A DNA stretch of 37,067 nucleotides from Clostridium sp. UBA4108 (GTDB lineage: Bacteria > Bacillota > Clostridia > Clostridiales > Clostridiaceae), in contig DFXM01000028.1 of NCBI GenBank assembly GCA_002381695.1, forward strand, positions 54,155 through 91,221. Direction: 5' to 3'. A program made the translations under genes and the position numbers. Positions within the stretch are counted from its first letter, which is position 1. The number at the start of each line of letters is the position of its first letter. Below are positions 15,723-24,117 of this stretch, in pieces. The notes beneath the pieces are model-generated. The model saw only the letters and a program-made list of their open reading frames with translations. It was not told the DNA's origin and searched no databases.

Positions 15723-17111
15723 ATGGAAATATTAAATAAGTTGGTAGCAGAAATAGATGATTTTTATTGTAATACTGATAAAATCAAGATAATGCCCAGT
15801 GTAAAACCTGAGGAAATTAGAGATCATTTACTTCAAAGATATACTTTTAATGAACCTATTGCACTGGAAAATATTATGGATGATGTTTCAGATATGATGA
15901 GAAAGTGGAGCTTGCATACTACCAGCCCACGATATTTTGGATTGTTTAATCCTGCAGTAGGAATATCTTCTATTATTGCAGATAGCCTTACTGCATTATA
16001 CAACCCCCAATTAGCTGCTTGGTCTCATTCACCTGCAGCTGTAGAGATAGAACAGTGGACATTAAACTTTTTATTGACAAAATTCGGCTTTGATTCTAAA
16101 TCAAGTGCAGCTCATTTTACTACAGGAGGTGCTGAAGCAAATTTATCTGCAGTATTGGTTGCATTGACAAATACGTTTCCGGAATACGGAGATAAGGGTA
16201 TATTTAGTTTAGAATCGCAACCAACAATATATATTTCCTCTGAAGCACATCACTCATTCAATAAAATAGCACATTCAGTAGGTTTGGGGAAAAATGCTAT
16301 AAGAAGGATAAAAGTGGATCATTCCTTAAAGATGGACATTGAGGATTTGAAAACGCAAATAAAAAATGATAGAGAAAAAGGATACACACCTTTTATGGTA
16401 GTGGCTACTGCCGGAACAACGGCATCAGGAGTAATTGATCCACTTGTTCAAATTGGAGAGATTTGCAGTAGAGAAAATCTATGGTTACATGCAGATGCTG
16501 CTTGGGGAGGAGCCGCTATGTTATCAGAAAGGTTAAAAATTCATTTAAAAGGTATTGAACTAGCAGATTCAATAACCTGTGATGCACATAAATGGTTTTC
16601 CGTATCTATGGGAGCTGGTATGTTTTTCTGCAAACATAAGCACTCTGTGGAAAGAGCTTTTAGTGTAACAACAAATTACATGCCTTCTGAAACTAATAAT
16701 GCTATTGATCCTTATGTAACCTCAATACAGTGGTCAAGACGCTTTATAGGCTTAAAGGTTTTTATGGCACTTGCTGAGTTAGGCGCTGAAGGATTTGCAA
16801 AAATAATAGAACACCAATCAAAAATGGGTGATGTATTGAGAGAACGCCTTGCTAGTAAGGGGTGGAAAATTGTTAATGATACGCCACTTCCAGTAGTATG
16901 TTTTACAAAAGATCAAGGCCTTGATAAGGTTGATATTACAAAAATAATAGAACATTTATATGAAAAAAGAAGTGTATGGATTTCGCAAACTTCTTTAAAT
17001 AATAATATAGTACTGCGTGCATGTATTACAAATTTTAAAACTCAGGAGGATGATATCGATTTTCTTATGAAAGAGCTTGAAGATGCAGAAAATTTAGATG
17101 AATTTAATTAA
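15723..17111 (+). CDS. Group II PLP-dependent amino-acid decarboxylase
   Basis: A 462-aa protein of the aromatic amino acid / glutamate / diaminobutyrate decarboxylase superfamily. It has TTGGAEANL (133-141), SSEAHHSF with ring-stacking H176, LHADAAWGG with D258 for the PLP nitrogen, and CDAHKW with Schiff-base K290. AAAGGAG precedes the ATG. Substrate cannot be fixed by eye; tyrosine, tryptophan, phenylalanine, diaminobutyrate and related amino acids are all possible. The product would be an amine and CO2. The divergent Lrp regulator suggests amino-acid-dependent expression. No amine/amino-acid antiporter is adjacent; the next gene is an MFS drug-type exporter on the other strand. Confidence 0.88.
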   Translation: MEILNKLVAEIDDFYCNTDKIKIMPSVKPEEIRDHLLQRYTFNEPIALENIMDDVSDMMRKWSLHTTSPRYFGLFNPAVGISSIIADSLTALYNPQLAAWSHSPAAVEIEQWTLNFLLTKFGFDSKSSAAHFTTGGAEANLSAVLVALTNTFPEYGDKGIFSLESQPTIYISSEAHHSFNKIAHSVGLGKNAIRRIKVDHSLKMDIEDLKTQIKNDREKGYTPFMVVATAGTTASGVIDPLVQIGEICSRENLWLHADAAWGGAAMLSERLKIHLKGIELADSITCDAHKWFSVSMGAGMFFCKHKHSVERAFSVTTNYMPSETNNAIDPYVTSIQWSRRFIGLKVFMALAELGAEGFAKIIEHQSKMGDVLRERLASKGWKIVNDTPLPVVCFTKDQGLDKVDITKIIEHLYEKRSVWISQTSLNNNIVLRACITNFKTQEDDIDFLMKELEDAENLDEFN

Positions 17112-17121
17112 GCAAGTTTAG

Positions 17122-17160
17122 AGGACTGTATCCTGTATTGAACAGGACTCAGTCCTTTTA
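17122..17160 (+). terminator. Terminator of the decarboxylase gene
   Basis: AGGACT...TCCTGT pairs with ACAGGA...AGTCCT (17122-17156) and is followed by TTTTAATTTT. It lies between two convergent genes and favours the plus strand. Confidence 0.75.
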
Positions 17161-17178
17161 ATTTTGAAGAGCTTTACT

Positions 17179-18627
17179 TTAAGTAGTTTTATTGCTTTCT
17201 ACAGCCTTATTTTTGCTACCATATAATCTTATGGCTGTTAATATAGCTCCAGTGGCGCATATAATAGCTGCTGTAAGGTAAGCCCATCTCATTCCATATA
17301 TGAATACATCATTTCTACCCTCTATGTAACTTACTACATGGTATCCAACCTTGTGACTCATCATGGAGTATAGAATGGTAGTTGAAAGAGAAATTCCACA
17401 AATCATTCCTATATTTCTTGTTAAGGCATTTATACTACCTGCTACCCCTAATTTATCTCTACTAACTGTAGACATGATCAAGGAATTGTTAGGAGATTGG
17501 AACATCCCATTGCCCAAAGTCATTATAGCTATATAAATTACTAAAATTCCTAGAGAGGTATGTTCACTTAGAGTTGACATAAATAGTAATCCTACACTAG
17601 TTAAACATAAGCCTACAAAGGTGAGAAATTCTGAGCCTATTTTATCTGATACATATCCACTGATGGGCGCAACCACCGCTAATATCATTGGAGATACCAT
17701 CATAAATATCCCTGTGATGGATGGTGATAGCCTTAAAACATCCTGTAAATAAAACGGCAATATTATATTTGAGGTGCTAATGGCTATAAAAGAGATAAAA
17801 GCACAGAATAAACTTAAGGAAAATAGCTTATTTCTAAATATATTAAGATCTAGAAGAGAGTTTTCAATTTTTTTCTCTACCGATATAAATATAACCATGG
17901 CTACTAGAGACCCTATAATCCCTAAAATAATTATAGGCTTATTAAAACCTATGTTTTGCCCACTGGTTAAGGAAGAAAACATTAGCACTATGGCAAGAAC
18001 AAATAATACCGCTCCACTTATGTCCAAAGTCTCTTTACTATCCTTCTCCACCTTAGGGAGTATTTTTATAGATAGTAAAAAGGTTATAATTCCAATTGGA
18101 ACATTTATTAAAAATATGTACTTCCAACTAAACATAGAAACTATAAATCCACCTACTGGCGGTCCAACCATAGTCCCTAGGGCCACAAAAGTCCCTGAGA
18201 TTCCTAAGGCTCGTCCTCTCTCATTAGATGGAAATACTTGCGTTATTATACCTTGACTTGTTGCCATAGTTCCACCAGCTCCTATAGCTTGAATTACCCT
18301 TGCAATTACTAAAATAGGAAGTGACGTTGAAATCCCACATAGTAAAGATCCAAAAGTAAATACCACGATACCAAACTTAAAAATTTTTGTCTTTCCTTTT
18401 ATGTCACCTAACCTACCAAATATTAATATGGTAGAGGAAATTATTATTAAGTAGCTAGTCACTACCCATCCTATAGCGGCCATACTGACATTAAGCCTAT
18501 TTGCCATAATAGGTAGTGCAACATTTACAATACTACTGTCTAAGCAGCACATAAAGGTCATTAAAACTACATTAAATAAAATTAGCCATCTATATTTATA
18601 GACAGTCTTACTGTTTTCTTGCATCAT
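17179..18627 (-). CDS. MFS multidrug-type exporter, DHA2 (EmrB/QacA) family
   Basis: A 482-aa membrane protein with about 14 hydrophobic segments. MFS motif A is GRLGDIKGKTKIF, the family N-terminus is NVALPIMANRL, and the antiporter motif C is GTMVGPPVGGF. It is predicted to pump drugs or metabolites out using the proton gradient. AAGGAGG lies a few bases before tandem ATG codons (18627, 18624). It is preceded by an unusual structured leader of about 180 nt. Substrate unknown. The adjacent decarboxylase allows speculation about amine export, but the genes converge and are not one operon. Confidence 0.88.
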   Translation of the reverse strand: MMQENSKTVYKYRWLILFNVVLMTFMCCLDSSIVNVALPIMANRLNVSMAAIGWVVTSYLIIISSTILIFGRLGDIKGKTKIFKFGIVVFTFGSLLCGISTSLPILVIARVIQAIGAGGTMATSQGIITQVFPSNERGRALGISGTFVALGTMVGPPVGGFIVSMFSWKYIFLINVPIGIITFLLSIKILPKVEKDSKETLDISGAVLFVLAIVLMFSSLTSGQNIGFNKPIIILGIIGSLVAMVIFISVEKKIENSLLDLNIFRNKLFSLSLFCAFISFIAISTSNIILPFYLQDVLRLSPSITGIFMMVSPMILAVVAPISGYVSDKIGSEFLTFVGLCLTSVGLLFMSTLSEHTSLGILVIYIAIMTLGNGMFQSPNNSLIMSTVSRDKLGVAGSINALTRNIGMICGISLSTTILYSMMSHKVGYHVVSYIEGRNDVFIYGMRWAYLTAAIICATGAILTAIRLYGSKNKAVESNKTT

Positions 18628-18806
18628 AATATGACCTCCTTATCATCAATTTCTTCTAAGCTTTATAAAAGGATTTCCTTACTCCATATAAGGCTTGGAA
18701 AAGCTTATCCAATCGCATAACAGACACTATACCAACAGAGTACATATTTCCACCCTGTAGGAATGTGCATATTACGGATGGTAACTATGTTATAAACTCG
18801 ATAACA
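18628..18806 (-). promoter_or_regulatory. Structured 5' leader of the MFS gene (candidate cis-regulatory RNA)
   Basis: On the minus-strand RNA a nested set of helices can form. P1 pairs 18718-18722 with 18788-18792. P2 pairs 18730-18734 with 18779-18783. P3 pairs 18735-18741 with 18752-18758 (ACAGGGU with ACUCUGU). Downstream, a hairpin at 18677-18693 (CCUUA/UAAGG) and one at 18669-18680 (AAGGA/UCCUU) share bases and exclude each other, as in an attenuator. It matches no riboswitch class that I recognise. Pairing was found by eye, and covariation has not been tested. Confidence 0.45.
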
Positions 18807-18813
18807 CTGTATT

Positions 18814-18844
18814 ATTATAACATAAAGGCCTTCTTTACTTACAA
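18814..18844 (-). promoter_or_regulatory. Probable promoter of the MFS leader
   Basis: On the minus strand TTGTAA (18844-18839) and TATAAT (18819-18814) are separated by 19 bases. The -10 is perfect and the spacing is long. RNA would start near 18806. Confidence 0.5.
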
Positions 18845-18981
18845 GAATGTTTTTTGCCTTAATTGGGGTATAAATGGTTATAAAAATAGAACTGATGAGT
18901 TTATCTCATCAATTCTACTTTTTATTAAATATATAGTTTAGTTTTATCAAAATTCATATTGGTTTATATCTATTTCTATAT

Positions 18982-19011
18982 TTGTATTATTATACCATTA
19001 AATGTTATACT
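18982..19011 (+). promoter_or_regulatory. Promoter of the CPBP protease gene
   Basis: TTGTAT (18982-18987), an 18-base spacer and TATACT (19006-19011) lie 35 bp before the ATG at 19047. Confidence 0.5.
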
Positions 19012-19046
19012 TAAGTTATTAATCAAAGTATAAAGGAGTATTTTTC

Positions 19047-19892
19047 ATGGTTCTTTCGCTGATTATTTTTACTATTTTAAATGTAATATTAGGGATTTCA
19101 ATTCTAATATACTATTTCATGCATTTTAAAGATTCTAATAAATACTTTAAGTATTCAGTTATTCCACTGTTACTATTCATAGTTTTATCCACTATTCCTA
19201 TCATAAATCTAGATACTGATTCTATATTATCAGGAATAATATCCATAATCACCTGTATTAAAATCATAATTTACGTTTGTCTCGGTATGTATATATGCTC
19301 AACCATGAATTTGCCAGACATGCCCTTATTAAGAAAACTTTTTAAGGATACTTCTGTAAGAAGCACTACTGTCAATGAAATAATTTATAGTCAATCCTAT
19401 GATTTAGGTCTAAATGACAATGAAAGTATGAATTTTAAGAGTTATGTACTCTATACCTCATTAGTAATTGTAGCTTCAGTTCTATTTTCAGTTATCCTAT
19501 TTAAAATAACCTTACCCAATCCTTCTGAAGCTCTAAAATCAATGTTAGGAGAAAATTCTAATCCAATAGGTGAAGTCACTCCAACACTTCCCCTAATTTC
19601 TTTAGTTCTATCTGCTGTCATAGCAGAAGAATTAACTTTTAGGTTTGTAATTCAAAATTATATAGCAAAAGTATTTAAACTAGATGGAAATAAATATTGG
19701 ATAGCCGTTGTATTCTCTGCTTTTCTTTGGACATTAGCTCATGGAAACACTTTAGATCCTGAATGGGTAAAATTTGCTCAAATATTTCCTATTGGCTTAG
19801 CTATAGGTGCTCTATATAAAAAATTTGGATTAGAAAGCTGTATTTTCGCTCATGCAGGCTTTAATATAATAATGATGTTTATAGGTCTGTAA
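19047..19892 (+). CDS. CPBP-family intramembrane metalloprotease (Abi/CAAX type)
   Basis: A 281-aa membrane protein with about seven to eight hydrophobic segments. The C-terminal half carries the three CPBP motifs: EELTFR (E194, E195, R199), FLWTLAH (H232) and FAHAGFN (H269, N273). These form the intramembrane glutamate/histidine active site. The ribosome site AAAGGAG precedes the ATG. Bacterial members act in bacteriocin self-immunity, peptide maturation or unknown proteolysis. No bacteriocin gene lies next to it, so the role is open. It is a single-gene transcript with its own promoter and terminator. Confidence 0.88.
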   Translation: MVLSLIIFTILNVILGISILIYYFMHFKDSNKYFKYSVIPLLLFIVLSTIPIINLDTDSILSGIISIITCIKIIIYVCLGMYICSTMNLPDMPLLRKLFKDTSVRSTTVNEIIYSQSYDLGLNDNESMNFKSYVLYTSLVIVASVLFSVILFKITLPNPSEALKSMLGENSNPIGEVTPTLPLISLVLSAVIAEELTFRFVIQNYIAKVFKLDGNKYWIAVVFSAFLWTLAHGNTLDPEWVKFAQIFPIGLAIGALYKKFGLESCIFAHAGFNIIMMFIGL

Positions 19893-19963
19893 AATAATGT
19901 AATCCTCAATACTGGTGGTTTTCATGAGAATTTTCATATAAGTGTGAATATAGAGGACTAAAT

Positions 19964-20009
19964 ATTAAAGGTATAATGATTAAATCTATCATTATACCTT
20001 TAATTTTAT
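19964..20009 (+). terminator. Strong terminator after the CPBP gene
   Basis: A perfect 17-bp stem (19964-19980 with 19988-20004; ATTAAAGGTATAATGAT) with a 7-base loop is followed by TTTATTT. Confidence 0.85.
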
Positions 20010-20339
20010 TTCTATACCTTTTCTTCACTTCTAAGCATTTTAAAAGTATTATTACTGCAATGTCATACAAATAGGTTTTTATGTTATAAACTATTGAAGT
20101 TTGAATTAACTTAAATTATTTCACATATATTTACGTCCACATTTGTTTTATTGTAAACATTTTTACTGATAAATATAACTTACTTTTATAGAGACACTGT
20201 TATACTCCTTATATTAAATATATACATGTGAATTATTATTAATTAATACTTCGTACTTATTTAAATTAAAATAATATATATACTATCTTATTTTGTTAAT
20301 TTCTTTAATCAGTTATACTTTTATCATATATAACTTTTT
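20010..20339. other. AT-rich intergenic stretch
   Basis: No gene or RNA recognised. A small inverted repeat (AGTTATA 20311-20317, TATAACT 20329-20335) lies behind the stop of the leftward lipoprotein gene but lacks a T-run, so it is not called as a terminator. Confidence 0.4.
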
Positions 20340-20882
20340 CTAATTAGGTACAAACTCTTTCCCACGCTCCTGTTTAACCTCAAGTTTATTTAATCGTAAG
20401 ACTGGGTACTCAAGGCCATCCTCTTCCTTAATTAAATCTAAGACTCCCACTACTTCTAGCCATTGATTTTCCTTAGGCATATCACCATCCCATATAAATT
20501 CAAAACCTGCAAGGCCATCATTTCCACAGCATCCAGGAGAGTTTCGTACCACATAATTATAGGTTTTGCCTTGGTCCTGGGATATATACATAAATCCCTC
20601 AAGCTTTATTTGCTTCCCTTTGTAGTTTTCAAGATTAAGGAATATTTCGTTAATCTGAGTTATAAACATCCTTTCTCTTATTTCTATTATATCCCCCTCT
20701 GACTTTGGAACACCTTCCCCTATATCTATATTTTCTTCCTCAGAACCACTACTTGAATCTATAGTAGGCACTTTAATTTTACTTTTAGTTGATATTTCAT
20801 TTTTATTTACTGCATCATCTTTAGAGCATCCTGTAATCAAAACTAAAAGGATGCAAAGAGTGAAAATACTATACTTTTTCAT
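20340..20882 (-). CDS. Lipoprotein with DUF1980/YcgQ-like C-terminal domain, zinc operon
   Basis: A 180-aa protein with a lipoprotein signal (lipobox LITGC, Cys19) and a linker rich in Ser and acidic residues (40-65). The domain at about 75-175 matches the C-terminal part of B. subtilis YcgQ-type proteins (DUF1980, TIGR03943): GKQIKLEGFMY, then the cysteine pair of SPGCCGNDGLAGFEF (C118, C119), then ENQWLEVVGVLDL and VLRLNKLE. In the known family this domain belongs to a two-protein membrane system linked to zinc starvation. Here it is a stand-alone lipoprotein. Its ATG overlaps the znuB stop by 4 bases, so it is the last gene of the zur-znu operon. A role in extracytoplasmic zinc handling is inferred. 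Confidence 0.8.
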   Translation of the reverse strand: MKKYSIFTLCILLVLITGCSKDDAVNKNEISTKSKIKVPTIDSSSGSEEENIDIGEGVPKSEGDIIEIRERMFITQINEIFLNLENYKGKQIKLEGFMYISQDQGKTYNYVVRNSPGCCGNDGLAGFEFIWDGDMPKENQWLEVVGVLDLIKEEDGLEYPVLRLNKLEVKQERGKEFVPN

Positions 20883-21712
20883 ACGCAGCCTCCTGCTTTT
20901 CTAAGCCATAATCCAATTAGAGAAGAAAGAACAAAGGCTAAGATATTAATTAACACAATACTTGCTCCTGTCGGTAATGATAAGGTAAAGGATATTACTA
21001 TGCCAAAAAAGAAACAAATAACTGATACTAAAGCTGAACTAATTATAACCCCTCTAAAACTTTGAAATATGCGCATGGATGTTAATGCTGGAAATATAAC
21101 AAGACTTGAAATAAGCATAGTTCCCATAATTCTCATACCAACAACAATAGTTATAGCTGTCAATAAGGCAATTAACATATTATACATTCCAGCTTTAGTA
21201 CCAGTAGCTCTTGCAAAGTTTTCATCAAAGGTAACTGAAAAGATATTATTATAAAAGAGTATAAATAATATAAATACTACAGTAGATAATATCACACTTA
21301 GATAAACATCACTTTTACTCATAGCTAATATACTTCCAAACATATAACTACATACATCCGTATTCATACCACTAGTTAAAGAAGTTACAATGACACCTAT
21401 AGCAATAGCACTACTAGAAATAAGTGCAATTGCAGCATCCCCTTTAATTTTACTATTTCCACTTATTCTAAGAAGCAAGAGTGCAGCTACTATAACCACA
21501 GGTACAGAAATCTGTAAGGGTGCAATGTTTAATGCCATAGCCACAGATAATGCACCAAAGCCAACATGGGATAAGCCCTCTCCAATCATAGAATAGCGCT
21601 TTAATACTAGACTAACTCCTAAAAGTGCAGCACACAATGCCACTAAGGTCCCTACAATTAACGCTCTTACAATGAAGGCATAAGAAAATAGTTCCTGTAA
21701 TAAATCAATCAT
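20879..21712 (-). CDS. znuB: Zinc ABC transporter permease
   Basis: A 277-aa ABC-3 family permease with about eight to nine membrane segments. The N-terminal KRYSMIGEGLSHVGFGALSVA and the later GTMLISSLVIFPALTSM are typical of ZnuB/AdcB/MntB proteins. It moves Zn2+ (or Mn2+) across the membrane using ZnuC. It overlaps znuC by 8 bases and the following lipoprotein gene by 4. The zinc assignment comes from the His-rich ZnuA and the Fur-family regulator in the same operon. Confidence 0.92.
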   Translation of the reverse strand: MIDLLQELFSYAFIVRALIVGTLVALCAALLGVSLVLKRYSMIGEGLSHVGFGALSVAMALNIAPLQISVPVVIVAALLLLRISGNSKIKGDAAIALISSSAIAIGVIVTSLTSGMNTDVCSYMFGSILAMSKSDVYLSVILSTVVFILFILFYNNIFSVTFDENFARATGTKAGMYNMLIALLTAITIVVGMRIMGTMLISSLVIFPALTSMRIFQSFRGVIISSALVSVICFFFGIVISFTLSLPTGASIVLINILAFVLSSLIGLWLRKAGGCV

Positions 21713-22415
21713 TGCTTATACCTCCTATAAATTTATTGCTTACACTACTTGACACATATTCCTCTGTAGTACCATAAAATAAAGTGTTACAGCGTAAATG
21801 TAAAATTTTATTTGCTTGCTGTACTGCACTCTCTATATCATGGGATACCATAATTATTGTAACTCCATTATCTCTATTTAATTTTTTTATAATCTGATAA
21901 AGTTCACTAGTCATAATTGGATCAAGTCCTGTAACAGGTTCGTCAAGCAATAATATTCTCTCCGTAGCACAGAGGGCCCTTGCCAGCAGCACTCTCTGTT
22001 GCTGGCCTCCAGATAAATCTCTATAAGATTTATTTCGTAACTCTTCTATATTTAATTTTTTTATATTCTCAAGGGCTATATTCCTCTCTCTTTTAGAGTA
22101 AAAAGGTCTTAATCCTCTATGCTTTAAGCAACCCGAAAGAACTACCTCGAAGACTGAAGCTGGAAAATCTCTTTGAATTATAGTTTGCTGAGGTAAATAC
22201 CCTATTCTATTGGATTTAAGTTCCTTATTAAATTTAATTTCTCCTGATTTAAGAGGCTTTAATCCAAGAAGTCCTTTTATTAAAGTACTCTTACCTGAGC
22301 CATTTTCCCCAACAATACACAAGTAATCCCCTTGAAAAACATCAAAGCTCACCTTATTTATAGCCATGTTATTTTCATAGCTCATACATACATTGCGACA
22401 AGAAATCTGTGTCAT
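21705..22415 (-). CDS. znuC: Zinc ABC transporter ATPase
   Basis: A 236-aa ABC ATPase with Walker A GENGSGKST (36-44), signature LSGGQQQR (134-141), Walker B ILLLDEP (154-160) and the switch His in IIMVSHDIE. Its length is normal for ZnuC/AdcC. It starts one base after znuA ends and overlaps znuB. Confidence 0.93.
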   Translation of the reverse strand: MTQISCRNVCMSYENNMAINKVSFDVFQGDYLCIVGENGSGKSTLIKGLLGLKPLKSGEIKFNKELKSNRIGYLPQQTIIQRDFPASVFEVVLSGCLKHRGLRPFYSKRERNIALENIKKLNIEELRNKSYRDLSGGQQQRVLLARALCATERILLLDEPVTGLDPIMTSELYQIIKKLNRDNGVTIIMVSHDIESAVQQANKILHLRCNTLFYGTTEEYVSSSVSNKFIGGISND

Positions 22416-22416
22416 A

Positions 22417-23397
22417 TTATTTAATTCCTTCTCTTAGATTTTCTGCATTTTGTTTCATTAAAGATATGTAAGTAACCCCTTTATCAAAATCTTCTTTTGA
22501 TACATTATGACATGAGTGAAGTAGCAACATCTTTGCACCAGTTTCTTCACTGATAGACTTTGCAACCTTAGGATCTGTTAACTCTTCATAATAAATAACA
22601 GGGAATTTCTCTTCATTAATCTCATTTATAAGTCCTGCTACTTGAGTAACACTTGGCTCTGTCTCAGTAGAACAAGAATGATAGGCCGATTCATACTCAA
22701 GACCATAACGCTGAGTAAAGTAATAAAATGTAAACCTTCCACCGAAAATAATCTCTTTTCTTGAGCTTTCAGATACTATAGTCTTGAATTCTTCATCTAG
22801 CTCATCTAATTGACCTTTATAAATACTGCCTCTTTCTTTGTAGTAGTTTGCATTATCAGAATCTACATAGCAAAGTTCCGTTACAATATTGTCTACCATA
22901 GTCTTTGTGAGGATTGGATCAGTCCAAATATGCGGATCATATTCATGGTCATGTTCATGATATTCTACCTCTTTTGATTCTTCACCTTCATGATGATGCT
23001 CAATATCTTCAGTCTTCACTAAGTTTATATTCCTTGAAACATCTAAAATCTTTACCTCTGAGTTATCAATTCCATCAATAATTTTTTGTGCCCAAGGCTC
23101 CATATATTTTCCTGTATACACAAAGAGGTCTGCTTTATTTATGCTAATAATATCTGCTGGTGTTGGCTCATAAGAATGGCTCTCTACACCTGCTGGTATA
23201 AGTAACTTAACCTCAGCCTTATCTCCAACAATTTGTTTTGTAAAATCATATTGAGGAAAAAGTGTTGTTACAATAGTTACCTTATTATTTTCATCACCAC
23301 TGTATTTTTTAGAATCTGATTTTGATAAAGAACAGCCTGATAATGTAATGACTAAAAATGCAGAGATAATAGAAATTGATAAGAATTTCTTTAACAT
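22417..23397 (-). CDS. znuA: Zinc-binding lipoprotein of the ABC transporter
   Basis: A 326-aa cluster A-I substrate-binding protein anchored as a lipoprotein (lipobox LSGC, Cys22). Metal-site residues are H74 in GVESHSYEPTP and H156 in DPHIWTDP. Between them lies an acidic His-rich loop (133-151; HHHEGEE, then YHEHDHEYD), usual for zinc-specific members. Where most homologues have a third His near residue 222, this one reads FGGRFTFYYF, followed by YHSCSTETEPS (H240, C242) and LLLHSCHNVS. It therefore belongs to a variant subgroup and the third ligand is uncertain. It follows zur by 10 bases. Confidence 0.9.
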   Translation of the reverse strand: MLKKFLSISIISAFLVITLSGCSLSKSDSKKYSGDENNKVTIVTTLFPQYDFTKQIVGDKAEVKLLIPAGVESHSYEPTPADIISINKADLFVYTGKYMEPWAQKIIDGIDNSEVKILDVSRNINLVKTEDIEHHHEGEESKEVEYHEHDHEYDPHIWTDPILTKTMVDNIVTELCYVDSDNANYYKERGSIYKGQLDELDEEFKTIVSESSRKEIIFGGRFTFYYFTQRYGLEYESAYHSCSTETEPSVTQVAGLINEINEEKFPVIYYEELTDPKVAKSISEETGAKMLLLHSCHNVSKEDFDKGVTYISLMKQNAENLREGIK

Positions 23398-23407
23398 AGC
23401 ATGCCTC

Positions 23408-23824
23408 CTAATGTTTATTTAAGCAACTTTCGCATTGTCCATATAAAACGGTTTTCGTATTATCTATCTTAAAATGATAATGCTTTAATACATCCTCATT
23501 TACTAAGGCCAAAGGTTCACACTCTATATGCATCAAATGCCCACAATCACTACATTTTAAATGATAGTGGGTATGGCAATCTGCTACATCGTCAATATAT
23601 TGAAAGCAAGCACTAATTCCTTCCTCAATAAAATATTTACGAACTATTCCCTGATTAACCAATACATCTAAATAACGATATACTGTAGTCTTTCCTACGG
23701 CTGTTCCACTCTGTTTTAAATGATGAACCACGTCATCAACGGTTATATGCTTATCCTTATTCTCTAAAAGATAATTTAAAATATACTCTCTTTGCTTTGT
23801 TCTGTATCCATTTGTATTACTCAT
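23408..23824 (-). CDS. zur: Fur-family zinc uptake regulator
   Basis: A 138-aa Fur-family repressor. I chose the ATG at 23824 (MSNTNGYRTKQREYIL) because AGGAGG lies six bases upstream; the longer frame begins inside the operator. A winged helix (about 1-80; GKTTVYRYLDVL) is followed by a dimerisation domain with the metal motif CHTHYHLKCSDCGHLMHIEC and the C-terminal CESC of the structural zinc site. As first gene of a znuACB operon it is most likely Zur rather than Fur or PerR, repressing its own operon when zinc is plentiful. Confidence 0.88.
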   Translation of the reverse strand: MSNTNGYRTKQREYILNYLLENKDKHITVDDVVHHLKQSGTAVGKTTVYRYLDVLVNQGIVRKYFIEEGISACFQYIDDVADCHTHYHLKCSDCGHLMHIECEPLALVNEDVLKHYHFKIDNTKTVLYGQCESCLNKH

Positions 23825-23844
23825 AATACTCCTCCTATATACAA

Positions 23845-23898
23845 ATATGAAACTGGTTTTCAATTTCATATTTTACCACCACTTATTCCCAGTGTCAA
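23845..23898 (-). promoter_or_regulatory. Promoter and palindromic operator of the zur-znu operon
   Basis: On the minus strand TTGACA (23898-23893), a 17-base spacer and TAAAAT (23875-23870) form a strong promoter. Directly at the start region lies the dyad ATATGAAA...TTTCATAT (23845-23871), which contains a second, tighter dyad TGAAA-ACCAG-TTTCA. A repressor bound here would block transcription, as expected for zinc autoregulation. It does not match the B. subtilis Zur box exactly. Confidence 0.75.
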
Positions 23899-24061
23899 TA
23901 AATTATAGTCATATATTGTTTAATCTATCTTTAAGTAATTTAGAACAGAGATTTGTTCCATAATCTATATTTATCATATACTCATCTCAATATAGTTAGT
24001 GTACTAACTACATTGTATTATTTATTCATATTTGGAAATGTATACAGAAATATATGTAAAA

Positions 24062-24110
24062 TAAGCACTTAAGAATCATTCTAATTTATAAAATGATCCT
24101 TAAGTGCTTA
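24062..24110 (-). terminator. Terminator of the kinase/regulator operon
   Basis: TAAGCACTTAAG..ATCATT pairs with AATGAT..CTTAAGTGCTTA (24062-24080/24092-24110). On the minus strand it follows the kinase stop codon and leads into TTTTACAT. Confidence 0.75.
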
Positions 24111-24117
24111 CCTTACT

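Noticed and set aside
17774..18256. A 160-codon frame opposite the MFS gene, and many similar antisense frames
   Set aside because: They lie wholly within well-supported genes on the other strand, lack ribosome sites and show no recognisable protein features.
19047..19892. The CPBP protein as an immunity factor of a bacteriocin cluster
   Set aside because: No precursor peptide, maturation enzyme or exporter gene is adjacent; the gene has its own promoter and terminator.
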